Below, in pieces: positions 19,008-26,955 of a DNA stretch of 64,000 bases. The stretch is from JAGDZR01 sp049115695 (lineage in GTDB: Bacteria; Bacteroidota; Bacteroidia; Cytophagales; Cyclobacteriaceae). Each line of letters starts with the position of its first letter. Within the stretch, counting starts at the first letter, position 1. Both the position numbers and the translations under genes were made by a program. The stretch is from assembly GCA_049115695.1 (NCBI GenBank), contig JAGDZR010000006.1, positions 248,001 through 312,000 on the forward strand, in the 5' to 3' direction. The notes beneath the pieces were generated by a model. It did not search any database and had not been told where the DNA came from. It saw nothing but the letters and a program-made list of their open reading frames with translations.

Positions 19008-19064
19008 CTACATTCTTATAATGAGGACCACTCTTGCGATAATGATGGTAGTAATGATTGTCAT
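19008..19064 (-). CDS. ilvL: ilv-leu-thr operon leader peptide (18 aa)
   Basis: The 18-codon reading frame encodes MTIITTIIIARVVLIIRM. It has 7 Ile, 3 Thr, 2 Val and 1 Leu codons, so 13 of 18 codons call for amino acids whose synthesis is encoded downstream. The stop (TAG) adjoins the antiterminator segment, where a leader peptide's stop must be for attenuation to work. The frame starts about a dozen bases after the predicted transcription start and has no Shine-Dalgarno sequence, as is common in Bacteroidota. The peptide itself probably has no function other than being translated. It is comparable in logic to the leader of enterobacterial ilvGMEDA, with threonine codons added. Confidence 0.9.
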   Translation of the reverse strand: MTIITTIIIARVVLIIRM

Positions 19065-19081
19065 ATTCTAAAAAATCTTTA

Positions 19082-19114
19082 CAAATGTAAGAGATTGTAT
19101 TTTCAATTTCCAAA
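19082..19114 (-). promoter_or_regulatory. ilvLp: Promoter of the ilv-leu-thr operon
   Basis: The minus strand reads TTTG (19114-19111), a 21-base spacer, then TACATTTG (19089-19082). This matches the Bacteroidota promoter consensus of TTTG at -33 and TAnnTTTG at -7, with ordinary spacing. Transcription should start near 19076, giving a very short lead-in to the leader-peptide ATG at 19064. The position fits the attenuator model. Confidence 0.8.
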
Positions 19115-19146
19115 TAGATGGGACAATATTTTTATTATATTTTTGA

Positions 19147-19195
19147 ATGAGCATACTAATTTATTAACATTTTCAATATGAACATACTAATTCAT
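19147..19195. repeat. Pair of 18-base direct repeats upstream of the ilv promoter
   Basis: ATGAGCATACTAATTTAT (19147-19164) and ATGAACATACTAATTCAT (19178-19195) differ at two positions and start 31 bases apart, about three helical turns. They lie 33-81 bases upstream of the -33 box of the ilv promoter and 17 bases or more from the end of the TonB-gene terminator. This spacing suits two copies of a regulator-binding site on one face of the DNA. No regulator gene lies next to them. Confidence 0.5.
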
Positions 19196-19211
19196 CCTTA
19201 TATACATATGA

Positions 19212-19247
19212 TCAAAAAAGAAAGCCCCCTCAAATTAATGAGGAGGC
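19212..19247 (-). terminator. Intrinsic terminator of the TonB-like gene
   Basis: The RNA forms a 9-pair stem, GCCUCCUCA/UGAGGGGGC (one U-G pair), with a 6-base loop, followed by UUUCUUUUUU. It ends the TonB-like transcript and insulates it from the ilv promoter. Confidence 0.88.
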
Positions 19248-19275
19248 CAAAAAGAAGACCAAACCAACCACACAA

Positions 19276-20085
19276 TTAGTTTCTATCTGCTAAAATGAAG
19301 TTGACAGGTATAGTCATGTAGACTCTTACAGCTCTTCCGCGCTGTTTTCCAGGTTCCCATGCGGGTGCTTGACTCAACACTCTCACCGCTTCCTCATCAC
19401 ATCCTGCTCCTATCCCCTTCAATACTTTTATATCCGTAATCACACCATCTTTTTCTACAACAAATCTTAAGAAAACACGACCTGTGACATTCAATCTGCG
19501 TGCAGCAGCTGGGTATTCAACATTTTCACCAAGAAATTTGTAAAACTCTCCCATACCTCCCTTAGGACTAGGCCAGGTCTCAACAACCGTGAAGATTTCT
19601 TCAACAACTTCCTCTTCTTCTACCGGTGCTATGAATTCAACCTCTTCCACCACTGCCTCCTCCATCATTTCCACATCCAGATCAATTTCTATTTCTTCAA
19701 TAATCTCTTCATTAGAAACTTCGACTATTTGAGGTGTTAAAACTTTCTGAGGTGGCGGAGGTGGTGGTGGCTGTTGACTCATCGGCACTTCTAGGATGTC
19801 TTCAAACTCTGTTTCAACAACACCCAAATCAACCAGACCTCCCTGATCATATGTTTTCCAGTTAATGGCGGTAATGACCAGCATCAGGCTTATGGATAGG
19901 CTCAGAAAGAAGAACATTCCTTTTTGTCTCCTTTCTTTTTCAGCTCGATCATTTTTAATCTTTAATAAATCGTCATAACGTTTGGCGGTCATGCGATTTG
20001 CCCTCAGTATTTCATTTGCAGTAAGACTTTGATGTAAGTCTTCTTGGTGAGGGACAATTTTGGGGTTTTGTGTGATAGTTGTCAT
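19276..20085 (-). CDS. TonB family energy-transducer protein
   Basis: It probably couples the proton motive force to outer-membrane receptors. The 269-residue protein has a cytoplasmic N-terminus with basic residues (about 1-54), one membrane segment (about 55-75, MFFFLSLSISLMLVITAI), a Pro/Gln stretch with seven prolines (about 103-112), an acidic Glu/Val-rich spacer, and a C-terminal TonB domain (about 185-265) with the FLGENVEYPAAARRLNVTGRVFLRFVVEKDG pattern and the closing strand VYMTIPVNFIL. No ExbB or ExbD gene is adjacent. Two TonB-dependent receptors lie in the window, but pairing cannot be inferred. Confidence 0.92.
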   Translation of the reverse strand: MTTITQNPKIVPHQEDLHQSLTANEILRANRMTAKRYDDLLKIKNDRAEKERRQKGMFFFLSLSISLMLVITAINWKTYDQGGLVDLGVVETEFEDILEVPMSQQPPPPPPPQKVLTPQIVEVSNEEIIEEIEIDLDVEMMEEAVVEEVEFIAPVEEEEVVEEIFTVVETWPSPKGGMGEFYKFLGENVEYPAAARRLNVTGRVFLRFVVEKDGVITDIKVLKGIGAGCDEEAVRVLSQAPAWEPGKQRGRAVRVYMTIPVNFILADRN

Positions 20086-20178
20086 CTCCCTGTGTTATTG
20101 GTCTGGTATAAAGATGGTGAACATCGCTTATATAAATTATGACCCTCATCATCTATGAAATATGATCTGCATCAAACT

Positions 20179-20194
20179 ATTATGCACGCATAAT
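20179..20194. promoter_or_regulatory. Palindrome in a divergent promoter region
   Basis: ATTATGC-AC-GCATAAT is a perfect inverted repeat of 7-base arms in the gap between the TonB-like gene and the fasciclin lipoprotein gene, 18 bases upstream of a TACCTTTA element (20212-20219) that resembles a -7 box for the plus-strand gene. It could be an operator for one or both genes. No cognate regulator is visible. Confidence 0.35.
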
Positions 20195-20254
20195 TTTTCA
20201 TCATAAAATGATACCTTTAGAAACTCGTTATGATTAAATAACTTAAACTGTATA

Positions 20255-21505
20255 ATGATGAAGAATGAAAGAAAGAACTGGATAAAAAGCCTGCTGCTGG
20301 CATTTTTAGCTGCAGGACTGATATTCACGACTGGGTGTGGCGAAGACGAATGCGACACTTGGTATTTGGACAATGATGGAGATGGTCTTGGCGACCCGGC
20401 AATGTCCATGATTAGTTGCGACCAACCTGATGGGTATGTCTCAAATGCAGATGATGACGATGATACTGGGAGATTAGGCGAAAACATGTATGAAGTGATC
20501 TCAGGGCGTACTGATATGACGCAGCTGAAATCATGGATTGATAAAGATGAAGAATTGAAAGGGATTCTACAGGGAACAGCCTCTCATACTCTTTTTGCCC
20601 CGAATGATGCTGCGTTTGAAAAGCTCAGGGTCATTCTTGGAGTTGAATCTCTAGAAACAGTCGCATCACATGTTATTGCCAATGTTTTAAGATTCCATTT
20701 GCACAATAGCGAAGTGATTACTGCGGATTTCGGCTCATCGCTAGCTACTCTACAAGGTGAAAGCGTAGCGTTTGGCGTTACAGATGGAGTCCCCGATTCT
20801 CCAGCAGAGAAGGATCAGGATGAACCTGCAGATGAAGTAATGATCACAACTGGAGGTACTGATATAACAGTCATAATTCTAGAAAATGATATCCTGACCT
20901 CAAATGGTGCTGTGCATATTGTTGAAACCATCTTGATTCCACCAACAGTTTTTGCTGCGATTGGCGCTAACCTGGGCAAACTGTCCCAACCTTTGTTACT
21001 GGCTTCCGATTTCACCGATTTTGCCAGTGTAATTCTTGCAGCAGATGATGGAAAGGCGTTAGCAGAAACTATTGCTGCCGTATTGGCCAATGGCACAGGA
21101 CAGTACACGGTTTTTGCTCCGAATAATAATGTTTTTGCATTGGTGGCTGCTTCTCAGGGAGCAACTAAAGAAGAGTTATTGGGTGCTATCAAACTAGACG
21201 CTGAAGGTTATCTCAAAAACTCTATTGGAGTTGGAAATATTACCGCCGCTGACTTAACCGCTGGTAAGGAAATCACAATGCTGTCAGGATTGGTGCTCAC
21301 TGTTGTTGAGGTTCCTGGATCAGAAGTGACAGATACTGGATTATTTTTAGCTGTGGATAAAACTAATCCAGACACATATATTCCAATTTTCGCAATGGAT
21401 GTGTACAAAGCTGTGTTAGATATCGATCAGGATGGAACACCGGATGAACTTCCTGGTGCCATCAATGGAGCGCTTCATGTCAGTGCACCAATTTTGATTA
21501 ACTAA
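20255..21505 (+). CDS. Fasciclin (FAS1)-domain lipoprotein with two FAS1 repeats
   Basis: An envelope-anchored, probably surface-exposed lipoprotein of 416 residues. The lipoprotein signal ends in LIFTTGC (C28). The acidic residues right after it (GEDE) resemble the lipoprotein export signal for surface display in Bacteroidota (family knowledge). A calcium-binding-like DNDGDGLGDP loop (37-46) follows, then two FAS1 domains (about 70-230 and 235-415), each with the H1/H2-type TLFAPNDAAF or YTVFAPNNNVF motif and a closing GAVHIVETILIPP or GALHVSAPILI. FAS1 domains mediate adhesion. It is a single-gene transcript with its own terminator. Confidence 0.9.
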   Translation: MMKNERKNWIKSLLLAFLAAGLIFTTGCGEDECDTWYLDNDGDGLGDPAMSMISCDQPDGYVSNADDDDDTGRLGENMYEVISGRTDMTQLKSWIDKDEELKGILQGTASHTLFAPNDAAFEKLRVILGVESLETVASHVIANVLRFHLHNSEVITADFGSSLATLQGESVAFGVTDGVPDSPAEKDQDEPADEVMITTGGTDITVIILENDILTSNGAVHIVETILIPPTVFAAIGANLGKLSQPLLLASDFTDFASVILAADDGKALAETIAAVLANGTGQYTVFAPNNNVFALVAASQGATKEELLGAIKLDAEGYLKNSIGVGNITAADLTAGKEITMLSGLVLTVVEVPGSEVTDTGLFLAVDKTNPDTYIPIFAMDVYKAVLDIDQDGTPDELPGAINGALHVSAPILIN

Positions 21506-21527
21506 TTCAGATAGTATTAATCGACTT

Positions 21528-21559
21528 AAAGGGAGGCTATTGACAGTCTCCCTTTTTTT
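21528..21559 (+). terminator. Intrinsic terminator of the fasciclin gene
   Basis: AAAGGGAGGCT pairs with AGTCTCCCTTT (11 pairs, one G-U) around a 6-base loop, and the 3' arm runs into a stretch of seven T. It lies 23 bases after the stop codon. Confidence 0.9.
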
Positions 21560-21702
21560 GTGCCATCATATCTGATTCCTTCAAAGAATTGCATGTCAAT
21601 TGTCATTCATGAAATGTAGTTGATCGTAAACTGTATTGCTGAGGTGACCAAGCCAGTTAAGCGTAATAAGTAGACCGTGTGAATGAGCAAAGCTCTCCTT
21701 GA

Positions 21703-22542
21703 TTACAATTGATTACCGCAATTCTGACAGTACTTTGCATCCATAGTATGTTGGTTGAAATCACACTTGGGACACTTCATCTTTTGGAATTCTACATTGG
21801 AGTCCAATAATTCAGCTTTAGTCAATTCAGAAGTCACAATCCCGGTAGGAACAGCAATGATTGCGTAACCCATCAGCATTAATACTGCAGCAAACGCCTG
21901 ACCAATCACTGTATGTGGAGCAATATCACCATAGCCTACAGTCGTAATGGTAACTATTGCCCAATAGATACTTCTGGGTATACTTGTGAAGCCATTTTCT
22001 CCACCTTCGATCATGTACATCATCGTACCCATGATGATCACCAAGGCCAAAACTGCTCCTAGAAAAACCGAAATTTTGTACCTACTCGCATGTAGCGCCT
22101 TCCCAAGTATTTGCGCCTCTCTGAGCTGACGTGACAACTTCAGGATTCTAAACACTCTCAGCAACCTAATAGCCCGAATAACCACCAGGTAATTACCTCC
22201 TATTATAAATAGGGCCAAATAAGTAGGGACTATCGCCAACAAGTCCACAATACCAAAGAAGCTTTTGGCGTACCGCACAGGCATGGGCGAAATGAACAGC
22301 CTCATCATGTATTCGATGGTGAAAAATATGGTGAATGCCCACTCTAAAAATGTAAAAACCTGTTCATACCTTTCATTGTACTCATTTACACTCTCAAGCA
22401 TCACCGCTACAATACTGACGAGAATCACCCAAAGTAAGATGATATCAAACCTCCTTCCCATAGGAGTATCTGTCCCAAACACTATCTCTGATAGCTTGTG
22501 CCTAATTTTAGGCATGAAGGTATAATTCTTGTAGGCTTCCAT
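21703..22542 (-). CDS. Voltage-gated potassium channel-like ion transporter with C-terminal zinc ribbon
   Basis: A six-helix cation channel of the inner membrane. In 279 residues the S1-S4 voltage-sensor segments span about 32-145, with S4 carrying regularly spaced arginines (VIRAIRLLRVFRILKLSR, 121-138). The pore helix and potassium filter TTVGYGD (200-206) are followed by S6 (about 212-235). The cytoplasmic tail ends in a zinc-ribbon-like CPKC-x11-CQNC pattern (C257, C260, C272, C275), which is an uncommon addition and could act in assembly or sensing. The filter supports K+ selectivity. No partner genes are near. Confidence 0.9.
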   Translation of the reverse strand: MEAYKNYTFMPKIRHKLSEIVFGTDTPMGRRFDIILLWVILVSIVAVMLESVNEYNERYEQVFTFLEWAFTIFFTIEYMMRLFISPMPVRYAKSFFGIVDLLAIVPTYLALFIIGGNYLVVIRAIRLLRVFRILKLSRQLREAQILGKALHASRYKISVFLGAVLALVIIMGTMMYMIEGGENGFTSIPRSIYWAIVTITTVGYGDIAPHTVIGQAFAAVLMLMGYAIIAVPTGIVTSELTKAELLDSNVEFQKMKCPKCDFNQHTMDAKYCQNCGNQL

Positions 22543-22606
22543 ACTGATATTAAAAAAGGCTGCATTTAGTCAAAACACAACCTCTGATATAATTCGTTTT
22601 CCTTTT

Positions 22607-25567
22607 TTAATTCATCAACTGGTCAAAGGTCCAGGATATGTAATAAATCGCACCTATATGTGGTCCTCCTAAACTTTGAATGTAATATTGATTTAGAATA
22701 TTCGATCCTCCAAGTTTTACAATCGACTTTCTATTCTGCAATCTGTATGACACCTGAGCATCCAAATTGCTATAAGCAGGCACTTCACCTCTGGCAAATG
22801 ATGACTCCCATCTAAAGCCATCCTGCCAACGATAGGTAATATTGAACCCTAGATTGTCTACTACCTCACGATTACCAAAATTAACATTGAACTTATGCTC
22901 GGGCGTATTGAAATCATTGAGCGTATTAGCTGTATAACCACCAATAAACCTATTCCAACTGTAATTACCACCAAGCCGATATCCTTTTGGAAGGCTATAG
23001 GTTAATCCGATTGACGAGCCTGTGGTGTATACATTTTCTGTTAGATTAGTATAAATCTGATACGTATCATCAGAGGATCCGTTCAAAAGAGAGTTGTACT
23101 TGATATCGCCTTCGCTATACAGATTTGAACCAGCTTCAGCGTTAGCAGCATCCGCCTCTGCAGCAGTAAACTCTTCTGCGAAATTCACCTGAATTTGGGT
23201 AATGAAAGAATTGAAAATATTGTAGTAATAAACAAAATCAACCATTAGTTTATTATTGATCAAAGATCGATAGCCTACCTCAAATGAACGTATTCTTTCT
23301 GGTGTTACAGGTTTAATGTCCTCTTCTAAAAACGGTCTTAGGTTCGCCACCATTTCTGGATCAAATGCATCTTTTCCAGTGGTAAATACTGAATCTCTAA
23401 AAGCAACAACTGATCCCCCATGAAATGTGGTTGGTTGTCCAGAGCTACTCAGTGACGCCAAATTGTAAAAGTCATAGTAGCTCCTCAGCCCTCCTAGCAA
23501 GCGAGCTGAGATGACATCCAATGAGATGTATTGTCCTTGAGTCGTAGGATTTCTAAATCCTGTTTGATATGAAACCCTTAAGTTATGATTATCCTTGATT
23601 GTGTAAACAGCAGACAAACGAGGGTTGAACCGTCCCTTAAAATTTTGGTTTTTATCAAATCTAATAGATCCTGATAGTTTGAGGTTGTCGGTTACGTCTT
23701 TCGCCGCTTGAGCATATCCGCCAAACTCGCTAATAGTGATCGATCCTGTCGTATCTGGAAAAATAGTACCATTTGAGTTGAGCTCAAATGTTCTGAAACT
23801 GGCACCCATTTGAAGATCGATCACATCAACCTGATTCTTAAAATCATACTGAAATTCAGCATGGTACATATTGGACTTGTCATCAAAATATGGACCATCC
23901 GGTATGGTTCCATTTAGCTGAGTTGTTTTCACATCATTGAACGTGTCTGATCCCTCCTCCAGTGGAAAGCGCTCCTGCATGCGTTCTTGTGCAAACTGGT
24001 GAGCCGCATATTGTTGCTCGAGCGTCACACCTGAAGGATCGTCTCCAGGCCTAAAACCTTCTGAATGCAAGTGTCTTAAATACCACAGCGGATATTCTGT
24101 AAAGTAGTTATTGATCACCCCATATCGCTGTGTGTTCATTTTCAATGTTAAAAATTCAGCAATGTAGCTTCCTCCTGAATTCTCACGTGTCGTGTATGCC
24201 CTAACCCAAAAATTGTCACTTCTCAGTTGTAACCTGTGTTGTTGAATATTGAAATCTGATAAGGAATATCGTTGGGCTCCTGTATAGATACTTGTACCAA
24301 ATCCGCTATTGTATAAATAGCTCAATTCCAGGTCATCATTTATTCGATAGTACAGCCCACCAGCCAGTTTTAAGTTTTCTGCTCCATAATCGACAATCCG
24401 TTTTTCCTGATAACCCGGTGTAGAGATTACATGGTTAGGAAGAAAGCCATTCTGCGCAAACTGCCAGGCAGTTGAAGTTCCATCAGTGGGATCAAAGTAA
24501 ACACCCGAACCGGTTGAGGCTAGTGTCTCCCATCCAGGTGCGGCCGGGGAGTTTCTACTAAACCGAAGAATGTTCATATTCAACCCCGCTTCATCCCCGT
24601 GCAAGTGAAGTCTGTCAGCTCCTGGGTTTACACCCCCAATTGACTCAAATGGGTTGGTCCTGCGATCAAACATATCTTCTCCCTGCCAGTCATTCGCTCG
24701 CATATAAGAGGCATTTACTTTGAAAGCAAATTTGTTGTTAAACGCTTTTGCATATCGGAGCGAAAACTCATGCATGGGTGATGCAGGTTGTACATAATCG
24801 GTATTAATGTGATTGACTCCTTCTTTGACGAAAAAGCTTAATCCCTGATATTCAAATGCATTTTTACTATTTATTAACAAAACACCATTAAAGGCACTAG
24901 GTCCATACAAAGCTGATGATGCTCCAGGTAATAATTCAACAGACTCTACATCCAATTCGGAGGGGCCATTCAAATTCCCAATTGGAAAATTCAGAGCAGG
25001 TGCCTGCGTGTCCATCCCGTCTATCAGCTGCACGAACCGCGTGTTACCCGTGTTAGCGAATCCTCGGGTGTTAACAATCTGAAAATTGATACTACTAGTG
25101 GTCACATCTACACCTTTGAGATTGGCGAGTGCTTTGTAATATGTATCTGCGGCTGTGTTCTGAATGGCGAGAATATCCATTTTCTCAATAGAGACAGGCG
25201 AACGCAAAATACTTTCTTCCACTCTTGATGCTGAGACAACCACTTCTTGCCCCAATAACATTGATTCAGACATTACAACTTCCAAGCCATTGGAATTGGC
25301 TCCTGTTATTTCCAACTCCTGGCGTGTATACCCAACGCTGCTGATCACCAATGTCAACGGAGGACTTGATTTCACACTTAATTCAAAACTTCCATCAACC
25401 TCTGAAATAGTGCCTAAAACGGTTCCTTTCACTAAAATACTAACACCTATGAGGGCTTCTCCTGACTCATCCGTCACTGTGCCAGTAATGGTTGTTTGTG
25501 CCAATAGGCCAGCATATGCGGCAAACATGCATACCGCAAATAGTAGGTTCTTCTTCATCTTCATCAT
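22607..25567 (-). CDS. TonB-dependent receptor with carboxypeptidase-like N-terminal domain
   Basis: An outer-membrane gated importer of about 986 residues. I start it at the MMKMKKNLLFAVCMFAAYAGLLA signal peptide, because upstream in-frame residues (from 25639) do not look like a signal and overlap a terminator zone. The mature protein begins with a CarboxypepD_reg domain (ITGTVTDESGEALIGVSILVKGT), then a plug domain (EVVVSASRVEESILRSPVSIEKMD through LPGASSALYGPSAFNGVLLINSK), then a large barrel ending in YISWTFDQLMN. The plug and the long barrel resemble receptors for siderophore-like or small-molecule substrates more than SusC, and there is no SusD partner. The substrate is unknown. Confidence 0.9.
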   Translation of the reverse strand: MMKMKKNLLFAVCMFAAYAGLLAQTTITGTVTDESGEALIGVSILVKGTVLGTISEVDGSFELSVKSSPPLTLVISSVGYTRQELEITGANSNGLEVVMSESMLLGQEVVVSASRVEESILRSPVSIEKMDILAIQNTAADTYYKALANLKGVDVTTSSINFQIVNTRGFANTGNTRFVQLIDGMDTQAPALNFPIGNLNGPSELDVESVELLPGASSALYGPSAFNGVLLINSKNAFEYQGLSFFVKEGVNHINTDYVQPASPMHEFSLRYAKAFNNKFAFKVNASYMRANDWQGEDMFDRRTNPFESIGGVNPGADRLHLHGDEAGLNMNILRFSRNSPAAPGWETLASTGSGVYFDPTDGTSTAWQFAQNGFLPNHVISTPGYQEKRIVDYGAENLKLAGGLYYRINDDLELSYLYNSGFGTSIYTGAQRYSLSDFNIQQHRLQLRSDNFWVRAYTTRENSGGSYIAEFLTLKMNTQRYGVINNYFTEYPLWYLRHLHSEGFRPGDDPSGVTLEQQYAAHQFAQERMQERFPLEEGSDTFNDVKTTQLNGTIPDGPYFDDKSNMYHAEFQYDFKNQVDVIDLQMGASFRTFELNSNGTIFPDTTGSITISEFGGYAQAAKDVTDNLKLSGSIRFDKNQNFKGRFNPRLSAVYTIKDNHNLRVSYQTGFRNPTTQGQYISLDVISARLLGGLRSYYDFYNLASLSSSGQPTTFHGGSVVAFRDSVFTTGKDAFDPEMVANLRPFLEEDIKPVTPERIRSFEVGYRSLINNKLMVDFVYYYNIFNSFITQIQVNFAEEFTAAEADAANAEAGSNLYSEGDIKYNSLLNGSSDDTYQIYTNLTENVYTTGSSIGLTYSLPKGYRLGGNYSWNRFIGGYTANTLNDFNTPEHKFNVNFGNREVVDNLGFNITYRWQDGFRWESSFARGEVPAYSNLDAQVSYRLQNRKSIVKLGGSNILNQYYIQSLGGPHIGAIYYISWTFDQLMN

Positions 25568-25643
25568 ATTTGGGCTATAATCCACTAATAATAGCGAAAT
25601 TTTCCAAGGAATCATTGATTTATGGAAAATCAAGCCCACAAAA

Positions 25644-25666
25644 AAAGGCTCGAAATTCGAACCCTT
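25644..25666 (-). terminator. Intrinsic terminator after gldC
   Basis: The RNA stem AAAGG(G)UUCGA/UCGAGCCUUU (10 pairs, one bulged G) with a 3-base loop is followed by U residues (complement of the A-run at 25639-25646). It ends the ftsX-to-gldC transcript. Confidence 0.8.
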
Positions 25667-25690
25667 TAATATTTCTGAAGTTTGGCAGAA

Positions 25691-26023
25691 CTAAGACGCC
25701 TCCTCTTTTACATGCTTCACTAATTTATCACAAAGGGTATTTATCTCTGTTGCCATAAATTCATCCCCCGTAGCGTTCAATAATGTTTGAGACATTCCTC
25801 CCAAACAATCAATATAAAAACGTTTCATTTCATCTACTGGCATATCCTTTGCCCACAGATCAATTCGCAATGTGTTCTTCTGATCTCCATCCCAAAGTGC
25901 AATGCTGATAGACTTGGTTTCGTCAAAACCTTCCCCGTCCTTATCATCGGCGCTCCACATGATTTTTTCAGGAACATTATCCTCATCCAGGGATATCTTA
26001 AATTTTATTTCCGAATCTCTCAT
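25691..26023 (-). CDS. gldC: Gliding motility protein GldC
   Basis: A 110-residue cytoplasmic protein matching GldC of gliding Bacteroidota in length and sequence: RDSEIKFKISLDEDNVPEKIMWSADD at the start, ISIALWDGDQKNTLRIDLWAKDMPVDEMKRFY in the middle and a TEINTLCDKLVKHV C-terminus. The family is linked genetically to gliding and type IX secretion, but its molecular role is not clear. The start overlaps the ribF stop by 4 bases. It is the last gene of the ftsX-DUF3098-uppP-truB-ribF-gldC unit. The T9SS-type substrate at 55463-58333 agrees with a T9SS-bearing organism. Confidence 0.9.
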   Translation of the reverse strand: MRDSEIKFKISLDEDNVPEKIMWSADDKDGEGFDETKSISIALWDGDQKNTLRIDLWAKDMPVDEMKRFYIDCLGGMSQTLLNATGDEFMATEINTLCDKLVKHVKEEAS

Positions 26024-26955
26024 ACTTCAATATTCTTTATTGCTTCAATGGCGTTTAGCTTATCTATCTGCAATTGCTGTCTCAACTCCACTAAACCCTC
26101 AAATTTTTGTTCTTTCCTCAATTGTTTTACAAAACTAACCTCTATTATCTGACCATAAATATCCTGATCGAAATCAAATATGTTTACTTCGATAGTTTTC
26201 TTATGTCCATTCACCGTTGGCCTATTGCCTATGTTGAGCATTCCCTTGAAAATGCCAGACTTTAACTTAACAGTCACCGCATATACTCCGTCACCCGGAA
26301 TGAGTTTAAAATCATCTGTTACATAAATATTGGCAGTAGGGAAACCTATCTTTCTTCCTAGCTGCTCTCCTTTGGTGACGATTCCAGAAAGTAGATATTG
26401 CCAACCAAGGTGCTCATTAGCCAATTCAACATCGCCCTTCTCAAGCGCTTTTCGAATACGAGTAGAACTCACGCCCACATGATCAATGTCTTGCCTGGGT
26501 ATTTCCTCAACCTGAAACCCAAGTTTATCCTGATTCTGACTTAAGTATTCAAAACTACCCTCTTGATCCCGACCAAAGCGATGGTCATATCCGATTATCA
26601 ACTTACGGACATTCAACTTACCAATTAAGACATCCTGTACAAACTGCTGAGATGTTAATTGAGAAAACTCACGCGTAAATAATACCTTCACCAGATAATC
26701 GATTCCACAATCTTCAAGTAATCTGGCCTTTTCATCAAATGTATTAAGCAACTTGAGCATGCCTGCATCTTTGCCCAGAACAAATCTTGGATGTGGCCAA
26801 TAGGTCATCACAACACTTTCACCTCCCAATGATTGCGCCTGATTCACCAGATTGTCTAGTATTTTCTTATGTCCAAAATGGACTCCATCAAATGTTCCAC
26901 TCGTGACAATGGCATTTTTAAAGGAAATTGATGTCAGGTTTTCAATGATCTTCAT
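26020..26955 (-). CDS. ribF: Bifunctional riboflavin kinase / FAD synthetase
   Basis: It makes FMN and then FAD from riboflavin. The 311-residue protein has an N-terminal nucleotidyltransferase domain, with GTFDGVHFGHKKIL (21-34), IGYDHRFGRDQEG, and the SSTRIRKALEKGDVELAN segment, and a C-terminal riboflavin kinase domain from about residue 180 (GERLGRKIGFPTANI-type motif, here GEQLGRKIGFPTANI). It overlaps truB by 14 bases and gldC by 4. The truB-ribF neighbourhood is common in bacteria. Confidence 0.96.
   Translation of the reverse strand: MKIIENLTSISFKNAIVTSGTFDGVHFGHKKILDNLVNQAQSLGGESVVMTYWPHPRFVLGKDAGMLKLLNTFDEKARLLEDCGIDYLVKVLFTREFSQLTSQQFVQDVLIGKLNVRKLIIGYDHRFGRDQEGSFEYLSQNQDKLGFQVEEIPRQDIDHVGVSSTRIRKALEKGDVELANEHLGWQYLLSGIVTKGEQLGRKIGFPTANIYVTDDFKLIPGDGVYAVTVKLKSGIFKGMLNIGNRPTVNGHKKTIEVNIFDFDQDIYGQIIEVSFVKQLRKEQKFEGLVELRQQLQIDKLNAIEAIKNIEV

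Larger units (their letters stand above)
18945..19064 (-). promoter_or_regulatory. Ribosome-mediated transcription attenuator of the ilv-leu-thr operon
   Basis: This region has the layout of a classical amino-acid attenuator. Segment 1 (19044-19052, ACTACCATC, Thr-Thr-Ile codons of the leader peptide) can pair with segment 2 (18999-19008, GGGATGGTGT, starting at the last base of the leader stop codon). Segment 2 can instead pair with segment 3 (ACGCCATTCCC), giving 10 pairs with one bulged U. Segment 3 is also the 5' arm of the terminator with segment 4. A ribosome stalled on Thr/Ile/Val/Leu codons would free segment 2 to sequester segment 3 (read-through). A ribosome reaching the stop would cover segment 2 and allow termination. 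The pairings were found by eye. Confidence 0.9.

Noticed and set aside
20149..20487. A 112-residue open frame on the minus strand over the fasciclin gene start
   Set aside because: It runs antisense to a well-supported lipoprotein gene, has no family features, and its start lies in low-complexity sequence.
25568..25639. Longer N-terminus of the TonB-dependent receptor beginning at 25639
   Set aside because: The signal peptide begins at MMKMKKNLLFAV (25567), and the extra 24 residues overlap the terminator zone of gldC.
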